64,000 bases of DNA from Saccopteryx bilineata (Eukaryota > Chordata > Mammalia > Chiroptera > Emballonuridae). Location: contig NC_089490.1 in the NCBI RefSeq assembly GCF_036850765.1, positions 105,642,574 to 105,706,573 on the forward strand. The letters are read 5' to 3'. Below, in pieces: positions 11,687-22,847 of the stretch (the stretch's first letter is position 1; every line of letters starts with the position of its first letter). The notes under the pieces were generated by a model that made no database searches, was not told the DNA's origin, and was given only the letters and a program-made list of their open reading frames with translations. Made by a program: the position numbers and the translations under genes.

Positions 11687-12690
11687 GATGGTTAATTTTA
11701 TGTGTCAACTTGGTGCCAAGTTTTTTGGTCAAGCACTGGGCTAGATGTTGCTATGAAGGTATTTTCTTATGTGATTAATATTGAGAAAAGTAGACTTGGG
11801 TAAAGCAGATTCCCCTCCATAAGGCGAGTGGGCTTCATCCAATGAAAAAGGGCCACATACTCAACCTGCAAGCTCAGGAGAGGCCTGTGTGGCAGACTCC
11901 ACAAACTTAGAGTCTGAAAGTAACTACATAGGATGATCTGAACAGAAAAATCCCTAACTAAAGGTGAGTCATGGTGGGTAGTCACATCCTGGCTAGTAGC
12001 TTCCTTGACAAAAGTGAGTCTTAAAAAACAGTGAGCCTATCTGTTGCCTTTTTGCATCTAAGATAACATACCTTTGAAATGTCAGAGTAATCCCCTTTCT
12101 ACAGACCCCTCCGGGCACAATCTCCCCCCAGAGCATGAGACTCCAGACACTTTGTTGTTATGTTGTTGCCCAAATACCATCTCTATGTGCTGTAAATGTT
12201 AACTGTGCTGTACCCACCAAGGTAAAAGAACTGTGTATCTCTATACTTTACTTTTTTACCCCATCTCAGAGATTCCCCTGCTCTGCTTTCTCTCACCTCC
12301 CCAACCTACCATCTATGGATTTCACGTAACTCCCCTTAGGTATCCTTCTTTGGTTCTAGTATATAAAATAAGCTGTAAAACTGCCATTCTCCAGAGCATT
12401 TTCTCAATCTGTTGCCATCTATTTGGCTCAAATGAACTCCTAAAAGACTTTTTCTTAGGTTGGATATTCTTTGGTTGACAGCCTTAAGAAGAAAGATTGA
12501 GGTCTCCCAAAGAGGAAGTATTGTGCCTCCAGACGGCCTTCAGACTCAAGATTACAACATTGAGACTGCTGGCTTTCCAGCCTGCTGGCCTGGCCTGTAG
12601 GTTTCGGACTTGCCAGCCTCATAGTACTGTGAGCTAGTAAAATCAATCTCTATCAATAGCTATAGATACATCTTATTTGTTCTGTTTTAA
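11687..12690. repeat. Old interspersed repeat in two halves
   Basis: The left half opens GATGGTTAATTTTATGTGTC, and the right half ends in an ACCTGACTAATATA-like terminus, both recognisable from a common mammalian repeat whose name I cannot assign with certainty. It is split by the LTR-like block at about 11,955-12,479. Confidence 0.5.
11955..12479 (+). mobile_element. Possible second solo LTR
   Basis: This block interrupts an older repeat whose two halves lie on either side (11,687-11,950 and 12,480-12,690). It contains a TATA-like string (AGTATATAAAATAAG) near 12,358 and ends TTGGTTGACA. Its left boundary and target duplication are not clear, so both class and limits are tentative. Confidence 0.4.
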
Positions 12691-13520
12691 TGATAAACCT
12701 GACTAATATACTTGGCATTAAATATCTTTTACATTTGACTCCAAAATTTTTAATTCTAGCCCTGACTCCTCCCCTGAACTCCAGATACCATCTGACTATT
12801 CAACATCTCCATTTGGATAACAGTACACTTCTCAAACCATGCTGTGGATTTGTCCCAAACTGTTCCTTTCCATCTCTTCCGTTCCCATCTTTCCTCCTCC
12901 TCCCTGAATGTTCCCCCTCTTCATTAGTGTGCCCCCATTTACCTAGTTGCCACGGCCAAAAGTCTAGTATCATTATTAAGACGTCTTCTTTTTTTTTATA
13001 AACCTCATTCCGTCCATCTGCCAAACTGACTAGCTTTACCTTCAAATATTATATCTTCTCACTTCACTAATCCAAGCCTTCATTATCTCCGGCTTGGACC
13101 ACTATTGTAACTTCCTAATTGGTCTAGGTTCCTCCACACTAAGTCTCCACCTCCCCTTATGCAATTCTTCACACAGCTGAGCAGTGCTTTTAAAATGCAA
13201 AATAGATCAGTCCTCTCTCATGACGCTTTGGCTTCTTGTCACATTTAGAATGAAATCCAAAGTCCTAACTGTGGCCTTTGGGATCTGACCCCTGGCTACT
13301 CCTCTGACCTCACTGTCTACCACTTTCTCCCTCGCTAACTGAGCTCCAGGCGCATTGGGTCTCTTTGGAGACCCTTGGACAGGTTAAGCAGACTCTCAGC
13401 TAGGGCTTCAGCACTTTCTTTTTCCTCTGCTTGGAAAGATCCCCTCAATGTTCATGGCTTCCTCCCTCATTTTACTCTGGTCTTTGTTGAAGCATCATAT
13501 TCTTAGATCTCTCTTGGCCT

Positions 13521-15189
13521 CTGTCAGTGAGGAAAAATTTCTCCACTATTCTTATAGGTTTTTCTAGCTGGTCTAAACAATAAATTGAGATGAGACAGGT
13601 TAATGGGAGAAAATCAAGTTTAATTTCATATGGATAGGGTTCCCACAGAAAATGACGCCCAAAGACAATCAGTGAGGCTTATATGCCATCTAGAGATAAA
13701 GAGAAGGGGTAGGCTTCTGTGACTTCATATGGAGATGGAAAAAACAAATGTTTGTTAAACAAATGTTTCGTATGCCATACAAAGACAATGAGACACACAG
13801 AATTGAACAAGCAGACTTTGCTAAGTCTCTTTCCCCATCCAAGCCCACCACACCTTATATTGTTTGCAGTTATCTCTGCTGATAACTCTTCTTCCTAAAA
13901 CAGGTATCTAATTTTTTTTTTTTTTTTTTTTACATAGAGAGTCAGAAAGAGGGACAGACAGAAAGAGATGAGAAGCATCAATTCTTTGTTGCAGCTCCTT
14001 AGTTGTTCATTGATTGCTTTCTCATATGTGCCTTGACTGGTGGGCTACAGCAGAGCAAGTGACCCTTTGCTCAAGCCAGTGAGGTTTGGCTCAAGCCAGT
14101 GACCATGGGGTCATGTCTATGATCCCACGCTCAAGCCAGCGACCTCCTGCTCAAGCTGGTGAGCCCGCGCTCAAACCGGATGAGCCCTCACTCAAGCTGG
14201 TGACCTCAGGGTTTTGAACCTGGGTCCTCTGTGTCCCAGTCTGATGCTCTATCCACTGCACCATTGCCTGGTCAGGCAGTGTAGATTGTTAAGGGAGGAG
14301 GTAAAAAGCTCTTTCTGAGCTTTTTGTTTTTGAAAAATAATCAGTCCAAAATAAACCTCATACCAAGGAGATGTATATTGGGGTGGCAAAATCCTGCTCC
14401 CCTATCCTACTTTATTATTCTTCAGGGCATAAAAAATTGTCCACCCCCATTTTTTTTCTGTGAAGGGGAACAAAGAAATGGGGTGGTAGCTGTTAGGTTT
14501 AGAGTACATGGGATCATACAAACACAGTGTGTTTGTATGGTGATGGGAATGATCAGGCAGAGAACAAGAAATTGATGATTCCAGAGAGGGAGGCTAATTT
14601 TCAGAGTGAAGATATTGAAGATTGAGAAGGCAAGTAAAAATGAGAATGGAACACAAGTGGATAGTTGGCCTTCATTAAAACAGGAGTGGAGGCAGGGAAT
14701 ATGGCAGCTTGGTGCTTGAGAGGGTAACTGTAAAGGAGTTCTGTCTAGTTGATTCTATTTTTTTAAAGTAGAAAGCAAGTTATGAGCCAATGGCAAGCTG
14801 TAGTTGTATTAGAGATTTGCAAAAAGAGAAATAAGTAGGCAACAGTCACTTTGGAAACAGGGAAGAGAAATATACCAGAGGTGCACAGGCTTGCTGGGCA
14901 GCTTTGGGGACACATTGAGGTTTGTGGTCTTGACTTTAAAGTGGAGTCACTTTTCATTTCTGTGTTTTCTCCAGCGATGTTTTGCTACTTAAGTAGTTTA
15001 ACAAGGGTGGCCCTGGCCAAGTCATTACAATTGAGGAGCTTGGACTTTATCTTGAGGGTCCTAGAGAGCTCTTGAATGAAGGTTTGAGCAGAGAAGATTT
15101 GGGCGTCAGAATGACATTCTAGCTCAGTGTGGTAAGAGAGGATTATTTGTAGGAGGAAAATCATTTAATTCAACAGGACCCTGATCAAA
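13521..15189. other. Noncoding DNA flanking a family B SINE
   Basis: Old repeat-like text (e.g. GAGATGAGACAGGTTAATGG near 13,590) surrounds the SINE at 13,912. I could not assign it; no exon is visible. Confidence 0.45.
13912..14276 (-). mobile_element. tRNA-headed SINE, family B
   Basis: Minus-strand head CCTGACCAGGCAATGGTGCA and full body, with a poly-T stretch at 13,912-13,930. Confidence 0.87.
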
Positions 15190-15560
15190 TATCTATATAG
15201 ATCTGTTTTTAGAGTGCTTAGATATTAGCTCAGGAACATAAAGGACCCTTTCAAGCATTTTCTGAGTATATACTATATACAGCAGGTTCTGGAATGAAAA
15301 GATAAATCAAACAAGTGTTTGCTTTTCCAAAGCTCTCTTGGATTTAGATGATTTGTAATTATTTCTAGGTATTTGGGGACCTAGAAGAGGGGAGCATTGA
15401 TAAACACTGTCTTGGAATTGGGAAAGCCTTCCCAGAGGAAGTGACATTTAGATGAGCTTTGAAAGAATAAGCCCTTAGGGAGGGAAGACAATTCAGGCAA
15501 GGGGAATAGCATGAGCCCAGTCATGAAAATAACATGTATGACTAGAGTAAATGCTGCATC
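15190..15560 (-). repeat. L2-like fragment
   Basis: CTTCCCAGAGGAAGTGACAT, then AGATGAGCTTTGAAAGAATA and CAGGCAAGGGGAATAGC, match the reverse-oriented L2 pattern. Diverged. Confidence 0.5.
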
Positions 15561-15736
15561 ATGGGAAATGTGGGAGATGAAGCACTTCTTCCATTAACCA
15601 GTGATTAGTAAGAACTGAGTTCTCTGTTTTGTAATAATGGTAAGGCATCTGGGCCCCTAACAGCAGCAAGAAGGGCTTAAAAGAAAAATGAAGCTTTTTA
15701 AAAATGGTGATTTTTTTTAAACTTAAAAAATAACTA

Positions 15737-15955
15737 GCTAGCCCTGGCTGGTTAGCTCATTTGGTTGGAGTGTTGTCCTGAAATGACATGATTGCAGGTT
15801 CGATCCCCGGTCAGGGCACACATGGGAGCACCCAATGAATGTACAACTAAATGGAACAACAAATTAATGTTTCTCTCTCTCTCTCCCTTCTTCCTCTGTC
15901 TCTTTGATTCATTGTCTAAAATTGATGAATCAAAAAAAAAAAAAAAAAAAAACCT
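15737..15955 (+). mobile_element. VES-like SINE (family D)
   Basis: AGCCCTGGCTGGTTAGCTCA head, GGTTCGATCCCCGGTCAGGG, AATGAATGTACAACTAAATG body, CT tract and A-tail at 15,932-15,952. It resembles the VES SINE of vesper bats. Confidence 0.8.
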
Positions 15956-16116
15956 ACCTGGAGCCACTCTCGGGATTTGTACTATAATTTGCTCAAAACA
16001 CTAATTTGAAAGAATTTATGCACCTTTATGTTCATTACAGTGTTATTTACAATAGCCAATATTCAGAAGCAGCCCAAGTGCCCATCAGTAAATGAGTGGA
16101 TAAAAAAGCAGTGGTA

Positions 16117-16455
16117 GGCTGACCAGGCAGTGGCACAGTGGATAAAGTGTCAGAATGGGATGCAGAAGGACCCAGGTTTGAGACCCCAAGGTCGCCAGCT
16201 TGAGCGCGGGCTCATCTGGCTTGAGCAAAAAGCTCACCAGCTTGGACCCAAGGTCGTTGGCTCGAACAAGGGGTTACTCGGTCTGCTGAAGGCCCACGGT
16301 CAAGGCATATATGAGAAGGCAGTCGATGAACAACTAAGGTCTCGCAACAAAAAAAAACAACACACTGATGATTGATGTTTCTCATCTCTCTCCATTCCTG
16401 TCTGTCTGTCCCTATCTATCCCTGTCTCTGACTCTCTCTCTGTCCCTGTAAAAAG
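16117..16455 (+). mobile_element. tRNA-headed SINE, family B
   Basis: GCTGACCAGGCAGTGGCACA head and body; inserted in L1 sequence, duplicating CAGTGG. Confidence 0.87.
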
Positions 16456-16564
16456 AAAAACAAAACAAAACAGTGGTGTATTTATGCAATGGACTACTCA
16501 GCCATAAAAAAAAAAAAAAGAAATCTTCCGTTTTGCAACAGGCATGGATGGACCTGATTATTAT

Positions 16565-16905
16565 TATTAGGTTTTTTTCCTTCCAAGTAAGAGGAGGGGG
16601 AGAAAGAGAGACAGGTCCCCACATGCACCTCGACCAGGATCCACCTGGCAGCCCCCATCTGGGACTGATGCTTTGCCCATCTGGGGCCATACTCGCAACC
16701 GAGCTATTTTTAGCATCTGAGGCAGAGGCTCCACAGAGCCATTCTCAAGCCATGGCTGTGGGAAGGGAAGAGAGAGAGAGAAGGGGGAAGGAAGAGGTGG
16801 AGAAGCAGATGGTCACTTCTCCTGTGTGCCCTGACTGGGAATTGAATGTAGGACATTCATACACTGGACTGACGCTGTCCTACGGAGCCAACCAGCCAGG
16901 GCGGA
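16565..16905 (-). mobile_element. tRNA-headed SINE, family E
   Basis: The complement of the older A-like body, ending CCAACCAGCCAGGGC; flanked by GGACCTG, and nested in the same L1 fragment. Confidence 0.85.
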
Positions 16906-17489
16906 CCTGGAGATTATTATGCTAAGTGAAATAAGCCAGTCAGAGAAAGACAAGTACCATATGATTTCACTTGTATGTGGAATCTAATGAACAAAATAAA
17001 CTAACAAAATGGGAACAGACTCTTATATACAGAGAACAGACCTACTGTTGTCAGAGGGATGAAGGTTCAGGGCTGAGTGAAAAAGGTGAAGGGATTAAGC
17101 AAAGAAAAAAAAAATTGACACAGACAAGTTTTGTGGGGATCGCAGGAGGGAAAAAGGGAGTGGGGATATGGAGGAGGTAGAGGGGGTATATAGATGATGA
17201 TGGAGGGAGACTTGACTTGGAGTGGTGAACACACAATGCAATATACAGATGATGTATGATTTTATTAGTGAGGCCATCCCAATTAATACAACTAATACAA
17301 TAAACAAACAACAACAAACAGTGTGAATTTAAAATGCCTTACCTAGCCTTTTAGGGAATAGTGTTAGAAAATGTTAACTACAGTTAACTCTAACCTGTCA
17401 TACAGAGTTCTTAGAAATCAATCCTTATAACTTGCTTTTAGTACTTTATTTCAAGTTAAATGATTTTAAAGTCTTTCTCCTAAGACATA

Positions 17490-17886
17490 CTTTTTTTTTT
17501 TTTTTTGTATTTTTCTGAAGCTGGAAACGGGGATAGACAGACTCCCGCATGCGCCCGACCAGGATCCACCCGGCACGCCCACCAGGGGGCGACGCTCTGC
17601 CCACCAGGGGGTGATGCTCTGCCCCTCCGGGGGGGTGGGGTGGGGGGTCGCTCTGTCGCGACCAGAGCCACTCTAGCGCCTGGGGTAGAGGCCAAGGAGC
17701 CATCCCCAGCGCCCGGGCCATCTTTGCTCCAATGGAGCCTCACTGCGGGAGGGAAGAGAGAGACAGAGAGGAAAGGGGGGGTGGAGAAGCAGATGGGCGC
17801 TTCTCCTGTGTGCCCTGACCGGAAATCGAACCCGGGACTTCTGCACGCCAGGCCGACGCTCTACCACTGAGCCAACCGGCCAGAGC
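17490..17886 (-). mobile_element. tRNA-headed SINE, family A
   Basis: Full-length minus-strand copy; flanked by CCTAAGACATACTTTT at about 17,479 and 17,887. Head GGCTCTGGCCGGTTGGCTCA. Confidence 0.9.
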
Positions 17887-18196
17887 CCTAAGACATACTT
17901 TTGAAATAAGCTATAGTTTCTATATATTTTTTAGATTGAGGAGTTTCTGACCCTGGTTCATGGGCTATTTTGTAGATTAAATGAGCTGAGGCCTATAAAA
18001 TGGTTCATACAGAGTTGTTTTCTCCCTTAGTCCCAGCTTTCTTTCTGGCACATTTTTCATTCTTTGCTCCTTAAATCACCTTGCTTCCTGGACACCTGTG
18101 TACTAGCCCCATCCTCTGTTTTAAGGATGCCGGAATCAGTTGAGGCATGCACTCTCAGAAACTCATGATGGTTATCATGCACGCAGAGTGTCAATT

Positions 18197-18199
<3 letters not shown>

Positions 18200-18236
<37 letters not shown>
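18200..18236. repeat. (GT)n microsatellite
   Basis: About 18 uninterrupted GT units upstream of the left inverted-repeat arm. Confidence 0.95.
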
Positions 18237-18240
<4 letters not shown>

Positions 18241-18359
18241 ACACGCATTCAGAAGCTGAGAGGATTGGAAGGAGCTCAAAAAAGCTGATTGTTTCTGCCA
18301 GGTCACAGGTGTGGTTTCTCGCAGCCTTAAGAAGCCAGCAATCCTTTCACTCAGTTGTG

Positions 18360-18529
18360 CTGACCCGGGCGGAACAATGAATGCCGCCAAGAAGCTCACT
18401 TGCTTCAGAAAAGCCTCACTCCTACCCAGACATGCTGTAGTCTAAATCGTCTCCCCTTCCCCAGCATTCATCACGCCCCCAGCGTGCTCACAGCCTGACT
18501 GCTTCCAGCTTTGTCATTGTCAGTTAACT
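18360..18529 (-). repeat. Inverted repeat, left arm
   Basis: The reverse complement of this segment matches 19,516-19,670 over its whole length. There are only a few substitutions plus small indels, the main ones being an extra CTAC and an extra stretch of about 11 bases in this arm. The arms are separated by roughly 985 bp of unrelated DNA. It is not one of the interspersed repeat families seen elsewhere in the window, so it looks like a local inverted duplication. Confidence 0.9.
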
Positions 18530-19199
18530 GAAAGAAGTTAGTCTTTCAGTATCCAAAGAAGTGGGGAAGACATTCATTCATTTTTTTATTCAGCAAATAT
18601 TCATAGCTAACTACTAGTGCAAGATGCTGAGTAAGAATATGACTAAGAGCAGGGAAGTACGAGAGAGCATGGCTCACTCGGGCAGCTATAGGTGGTTTGG
18701 CGTGGCTAGAGTTGTATACTGTTTCCCTTAAAACATACATGATAAACCAAGACCTGAGTGGGAGAAGAAGGAAGAACTCTGAGGGGAAGTTATGTGTTGG
18801 TGAGAATTTGTCAATTCTTTTCAGGATTAGTCAGGGTGGACTAGAAGGTTTTATTTTTGTTTTTTTTAAGCCTGATAACTTCCTTTAGGGAATTGCTAGG
18901 CTAATTCATTGCCGGAGGGTAATGGGTCCCCAACTTTGCTGTTCACTAGAGTAACACTGGAAAGTGAGTTTTAAAAAAAGCAAAAAACTCATATGCACAC
19001 GGTCACACTCGTACCCATTACATTTGAGTATTTTGAGTATCTGGGAGCGGGAACCCGGCGCCTGCATTTTTAAAGATCCTCCCATGATTACAATGGGTAG
19101 CAGAGTTCAAGAGTCACTGCCTTACGGCAGAGTCCAGTTTTGTTCCTGTAAAACCCTTTACTATTTTGGCTTCTGGTTCCACATATTCCTTAAATTGCC

Positions 19200-19505
19200 T
19201 TTTGCTCTTTTCTTGGGTTGGGGGCGCTGTAAGCAGGAAGAGGATGTGGCGTCACCCACTTAGGGGATCCTAGTTTGCCTAGCCATTGGCGTAGGTTGCC
19301 AGGGCTGCACGAGGAATGGATTTTTGCTTTGTCATTCTGACTCTGGCTGCTGGCCCACCCGCGCAGCTCCCAGAAGGGCGTGGCTTCCTTCAGCCACTAG
19401 GAACCAGCAGCCAGTTCCCCTGTTTGCTTCACTCCCGCATTGCATCGGAGCCGAGCGTGTGGGAACGCCGGAAGAAGAGCCCGAAGCCTTGGAGCTCGTG
19501 TTCAT
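19200..19505 (+). promoter_or_regulatory. TXNRD1: Probable TXNRD1 core promoter and noncoding first exon
   Basis: This is unique, comparatively GC-rich DNA with no TATA box. An inverted CCAAT lies at 19,285-19,289 and a KLF/Sp-like GGGCGTGGC near 19,376. The sequence GCTTTGTCA at 19,326-19,334 reads TGACAAAGC on the minus strand and fits the antioxidant response element core TGACnnnGC. The block ends in a good splice donor (GTAAG at 19,506), so a 5' UTR exon ending at 19,505 is plausible. TXNRD1 is a known NRF2 target. Promoter identity is inferred from position and motifs; no transcript evidence is available here. Confidence 0.55.
19326..19334 (-). promoter_or_regulatory. Antioxidant-response-element-like site
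   Basis: On the minus strand the site reads TGACAAAGC, a full match to the TGACnnnGC core bound by NRF2-small MAF dimers. It is preceded on that strand by GAGTCAGAA. It sits about 170 bp upstream of the candidate first-exon donor. The same nine bases recur at 18,508-18,516 in the left arm of the inverted repeat; the right arm has a one-base variant at 19,530-19,538. Confidence 0.5.
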
Positions 19506-19515
19506 GTAAGCCTTG

Positions 19516-19670
19516 AGTTAACTGACAATCGACAAAGCTCCAAGCAGTCAGGCTGTGAGCACGCTGGGGGCGTGATGAATGCTGGGGAAGGGGAGACGTT
19601 TTAGAGCATGTCTGGGTAGGACTGAAGCAAGTGAGCTTCTTGGCGGCATTCATTGTTTTGCCCGGGTCAG
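19516..19670 (+). repeat. Inverted repeat, right arm
   Basis: This arm begins 11 bp after the candidate first-exon donor (19,505/19,506) and pairs with the left arm at 18,360-18,529. Homology starts sharply at AGTTAACTG and ends at CCCGGGTCAG; flanks outside these limits do not match. It lies in what would be the start of TXNRD1 intron 1. Confidence 0.9.
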
Positions 19671-20069
19671 TGGAAGCTTAGCCTGTGGTAAGTGACACTG
19701 GCCCCCCGTCGCCTGGTGATTTCCTACCTCTAGCTCTTTGTAGAGACAGTTTGCTTGCAGAATATCTGAGAAAGTCGGTTTTTGTATCATTTCTTAGTGC
19801 ACAAGTCTGGAAAGGTAAATAATCACGTGATGAATGGATTGACAGATCTTCGGCAACATTAAGGAGTGTAACAATTTAAGATTCTTTTCAAGGAATTTTC
19901 ACACCACTGAATCCTCAAATCCTGAGAGGCTGGCACATTATATGTATTTGCAAGTTTAAGGCTCAGAATCATAAGACTCTCCCCAGGTAATTACACGGGA
20001 CCACTAAGAATGGACCCAGTGCTTTTATCTGACTGTAAAAGGCAGGGTTTAATACCATAATAATACAGG

Positions 20070-20280
20070 GTAGTGAATAAAAGCGTCCACCACACTGCCC
20101 TAATGTGAATCTTGGATCTGCTGTTGACCAGCTGGGTGACCTTGGGCAAATTATTAGCTTTTCTCAGTGTCAGTTTTCCTATCTGTGAAATGGACCTGTT
20201 AGGCCTCACTTCAAAAGATTATGTTCATATATGCAAAGCACCGCGGGAAGTGTTAGCTATTATCATCATTGGTATTATAA
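20070..20280 (+). repeat. MIR SINE
   Basis: TTGACCAGCTGGGTGACCTT, GGGCAAATTATTAGC and TTCCTATCTGTGAAATGG match MIR. It lies between the inverted repeat and the Grx exon. Confidence 0.75.
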
Positions 20281-20689
20281 AACAACTGTACTCTTGGGTG
20301 TTGGTGTGTTTTTTGTCTCTTGAATGGGCCTGATGACAGTGTAACTATAGAGTCTAATACTCTCACTGACTCATGAGTTCACCTGTAAAATAGGGCCATT
20401 AGGTCCTATATGACATGTATGGTGTATTGCTTCAAGGTTCTTAAATAAGTCACCCTAAGTGCACAAAGTGTCCCTAATTTTGATCCATGGGTTCAAATTT
20501 CAGAGAAACGTTGGAAGTTGGATTTTAGCATTCTGTATAGCTGCAGAGATTCGAAGAAAGATTCAGTTGGCGCTTGTTTAATAAAAAGCTGAGATAATTG
20601 TGCCTTAAGCTTCCTTTTTGTGTCTTTCCTGAATTCTGGGTTTACTGTGAAAGTTGGACGTTTAACTTTAGCGAGACTTGGCCTGATTT

Positions 20690-20937
20690 GAGCCCGGGAA
20701 CGCTGGTGTTTGTAGGTGGCCTCGAGGCCGTGTTTCCTGCTTCCGTGCAGGTGAACGGGGTCCGGGACCAGGCCGGGTCGAGGCCCTATGTCGCTGTTGG
20801 GGATAGGGCGGGCTGCCGCGCGGGTCGCCTGGGGGAGCGCCCTTGGGGCCTCAGAAGCCCCGCCCCCGCGGTCTTCCGTGGCGGCCGGCCCAGGGCGGAA
20901 AGCCTGACCCGCTCTCCTCTCTGCTTCTGTGCCGCAG
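20690..20937. promoter_or_regulatory. CpG-rich patch abutting the glutaredoxin-domain exon
   Basis: The sequence is dense in CpG and GC-box-like strings such as CCCCGCCCCCGCGG, and runs directly into the exon at 20,938. It could be an alternative TXNRD1 promoter or a CpG island that spans an exon. The long reading frame through it (20,598-21,095) is explained by this composition plus the exon and is not an independent gene. Confidence 0.45.
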
Positions 20938-21047
20938 AAGACGGGCCGGGACTCGAGGGAGCGCTGGTGGAACTGACCTCGGAGGCTGACGTACCCGTTG
21001 TGTTTGTGAAACGGAGAAAGCTAGGCGGCTATGGTCCAACTCTGAAG
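20938..21047 (+). CDS. TXNRD1: TXNRD1 exon: second half of the glutaredoxin domain (long isoform)
   Basis: The exon encodes 37 residues beginning EDGPGLEGALVEL and containing VPVVFVKRRKLGGYGPTLK. This closely resembles the C-terminal half of the Grx domain of the human TXNRD1 v3 isoform. It is bounded by an AG acceptor after a pyrimidine-rich tract (20,936-20,937) and a GTAGGT donor at 21,048. Its first codon is split after one base, and it ends in phase 0, matching the next coding exon, which begins [12 protein letters not shown]. The Grx segment carries the conserved VPVVFV strand and a GG turn. The exon with the CTRC active site should lie upstream but was not found between 1 and 20.9 kb. 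The frame is intact, so the isoform is probably functional. Confidence 0.88.
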
Positions 21048-22847
21048 GTAGGTAGGACAGTCACTAACATTTTTCTCCCTCCTGAGCTGCAATGAGTCCA
21101 GCGTGGTCGCAGACAGCCTTTCAAAGCCGAGGTGGATGTGGACGAACCTCCAAAGGGAACCCGTCCTTAGAGAATGACAAAGAAACACACAGGGTCTAGT
21201 CCACGTGTTAATCGAAGTTGGTGAAACATTGGATAAATCTCTGAACTGGGAAAGGGAATATCTCACTATTTCATCTTTTAAAATGCACTTAAGCGTCCAT
21301 TTCTTCCTATTGTCCCTCCCAGTAAATCTAAATAACTTCTAGAAGAAGTGTAAACTTGTTTCTGTAGGAAGTACTGAGAAAAGGGGATCTTTTTTGGTCC
21401 CGGTCTTCCTGTTTACATAATTCTCCGGAGGGAAACTCAGAAACCTCAAGCGCTGTGGAGAGCGACCAGGAAGTTGCTTGAGGGGGTTTATTTCTCTTCA
21501 CGTGTCTCTTTTTATAGCCCAAAGCTAATAATTGGGTGGAGGGAAAAGAGAAATTTTTCCTTTGGCTGGTGGCTAGCGTGGTAGCACTCTTGTAGGACTG
21601 TCCACTGAGGGGTGGGTGGGTCATGGCTAGGACCCTGGCTAAATACTTGGAGGCTGGCTGCATGTTTAGGGGGATATGTAACATGGATGATCTACATCAG
21701 ATGTGGTTGGTTACCAGGTTAGAAAGCGTCATAATACCAGCACTTTGATCCATCTGTTTTAATTTCTGCTAATTATCTCTTTGTCCTTACCTGTTTGTAT
21801 CTATGTCATTTTTAAGAAATTGAACTCATACCTGAATGTTGCCTCCTGAGAAAATAAACCTGTGACCTCAGTTAAATGGGAAATCTATTTAGATGTGTGT
21901 GCCTTTAGGAAGGATTTTATCAGTTAATATGCATTTTTATTTATTACCTTTTATTCTAAAGGAATTCTATGTTTTTGGAAAATGGGTATAGGAAATGGAG
22001 ATAAAGTTCAAAGATAAATACCAAATTAATGGAAAATAAAGAGATAAAAAGGCTTTTGGCTTGATTTAAAATATATTGTGTTACTCGGACCTTTAGTTTG
22101 CAGGGAAAATGAGACAAAGGTCTATTAATATTTCCTCCTGTCTGATTGCTCTCTTTGTTCTACCTGTGTCATAAAATAGCACTTAAAAAGTTATATTGGC
22201 ATTTGATCTTTATATAAATTCTACAGATGATTCTGGTTTTAACAAAAATGGGAGTAAAAGGAATCACTCACTGTTTTTATGAACTTTGGACCTATTTTAT
22301 TGATATGATCTGATGTTTTCAATTCCATTTGATCATAGGTAATTTCAGACATTTAGGGAAATGCAATACTATGAATGAAAAGCATACCACTAACTCATAA
22401 TTAAATCATTTAGCACATTTCTTCTAAGTAAAACTTTCCACTCAGCTTTGTGTCATTTACTGTATTTTTTGTTTTAATGAATACTGAGGAATGGCGGAAG
22501 ATACATAACAAGATAAGGACCACTGGTTTGAAATGGTTGTGAATTTCCAGCCAGTTGTTGCCCACATTTGGAGCTAAATGGTGGGTTCTGAAACTGTTGG
22601 GAACATTGTGTTTGAGTGGAAAAGGGCACTTAATTTAGTGGAGAACCGAGTGCTTACAGGATTAGTGTTGAAATCCTAAAGTACTCATCTTAAAAAAATA
22701 AAAAAAGATTATTGCAATATACATAATGGAGAGGGAGCTTTTAAAAATGTGTTCTCCTTTCTCTTCTTAATAGTTTCTTCCATTGTCTCCCCTCTCAATA
22801 AATAATAGCAGCAGCAGCAGCAGCAGAACTGACCTTACTGTAGGCTC
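21048..22847. other. TXNRD1 intron, unique sequence
   Basis: No repeat or exon is recognised. The 118-codon minus frame at 21,328-21,684 resembles no family I know. Confidence 0.55.

Larger units (their letters stand above)
10360..13520 (+). repeat. Fragmented L2 LINE (pieces at 10,360-10,566; 11,227-11,403; 12,700-13,520)
   Basis: The pieces follow the L2 consensus in order. They run from AATGACCTC near 10,550, through the cysteine- and serine-rich middle at 11,240-11,400, to the 3' part around 13,080-13,500 (actively CTTCCTAATTGGTCT and GAATGAAATCCAAAGTCC). They are separated by the solo LTR, a TA-flanked MITE and an old split repeat. No coding capacity remains. Confidence 0.6.
16015..17312 (+). 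mobile_element. L1 3' fragment interrupted by two SINEs
   Basis: The pieces at 16,015-16,116, 16,456-16,560 and 16,906-17,312 read continuously as L1 3' sequence: GTGCCCATCAGTAAATGAG, then GACTACTCAGCCATAAAAAA, then GCTAAGTGAAATAAGCCAG and TTCACTTGTATGTGGAATC. Family B and older family E SINEs separate them, with short repeated flanks (CAGTGG; GGACCTG) marking target duplications. Severely 5' truncated. Confidence 0.8.

Noticed and set aside
20598..21095. 165-codon frame as a separate gene
   Set aside because: Only residues from 20,937 to 21,047 match a protein, the TXNRD1 Grx exon with proper splice sites. The rest is CpG-rich intron read through.
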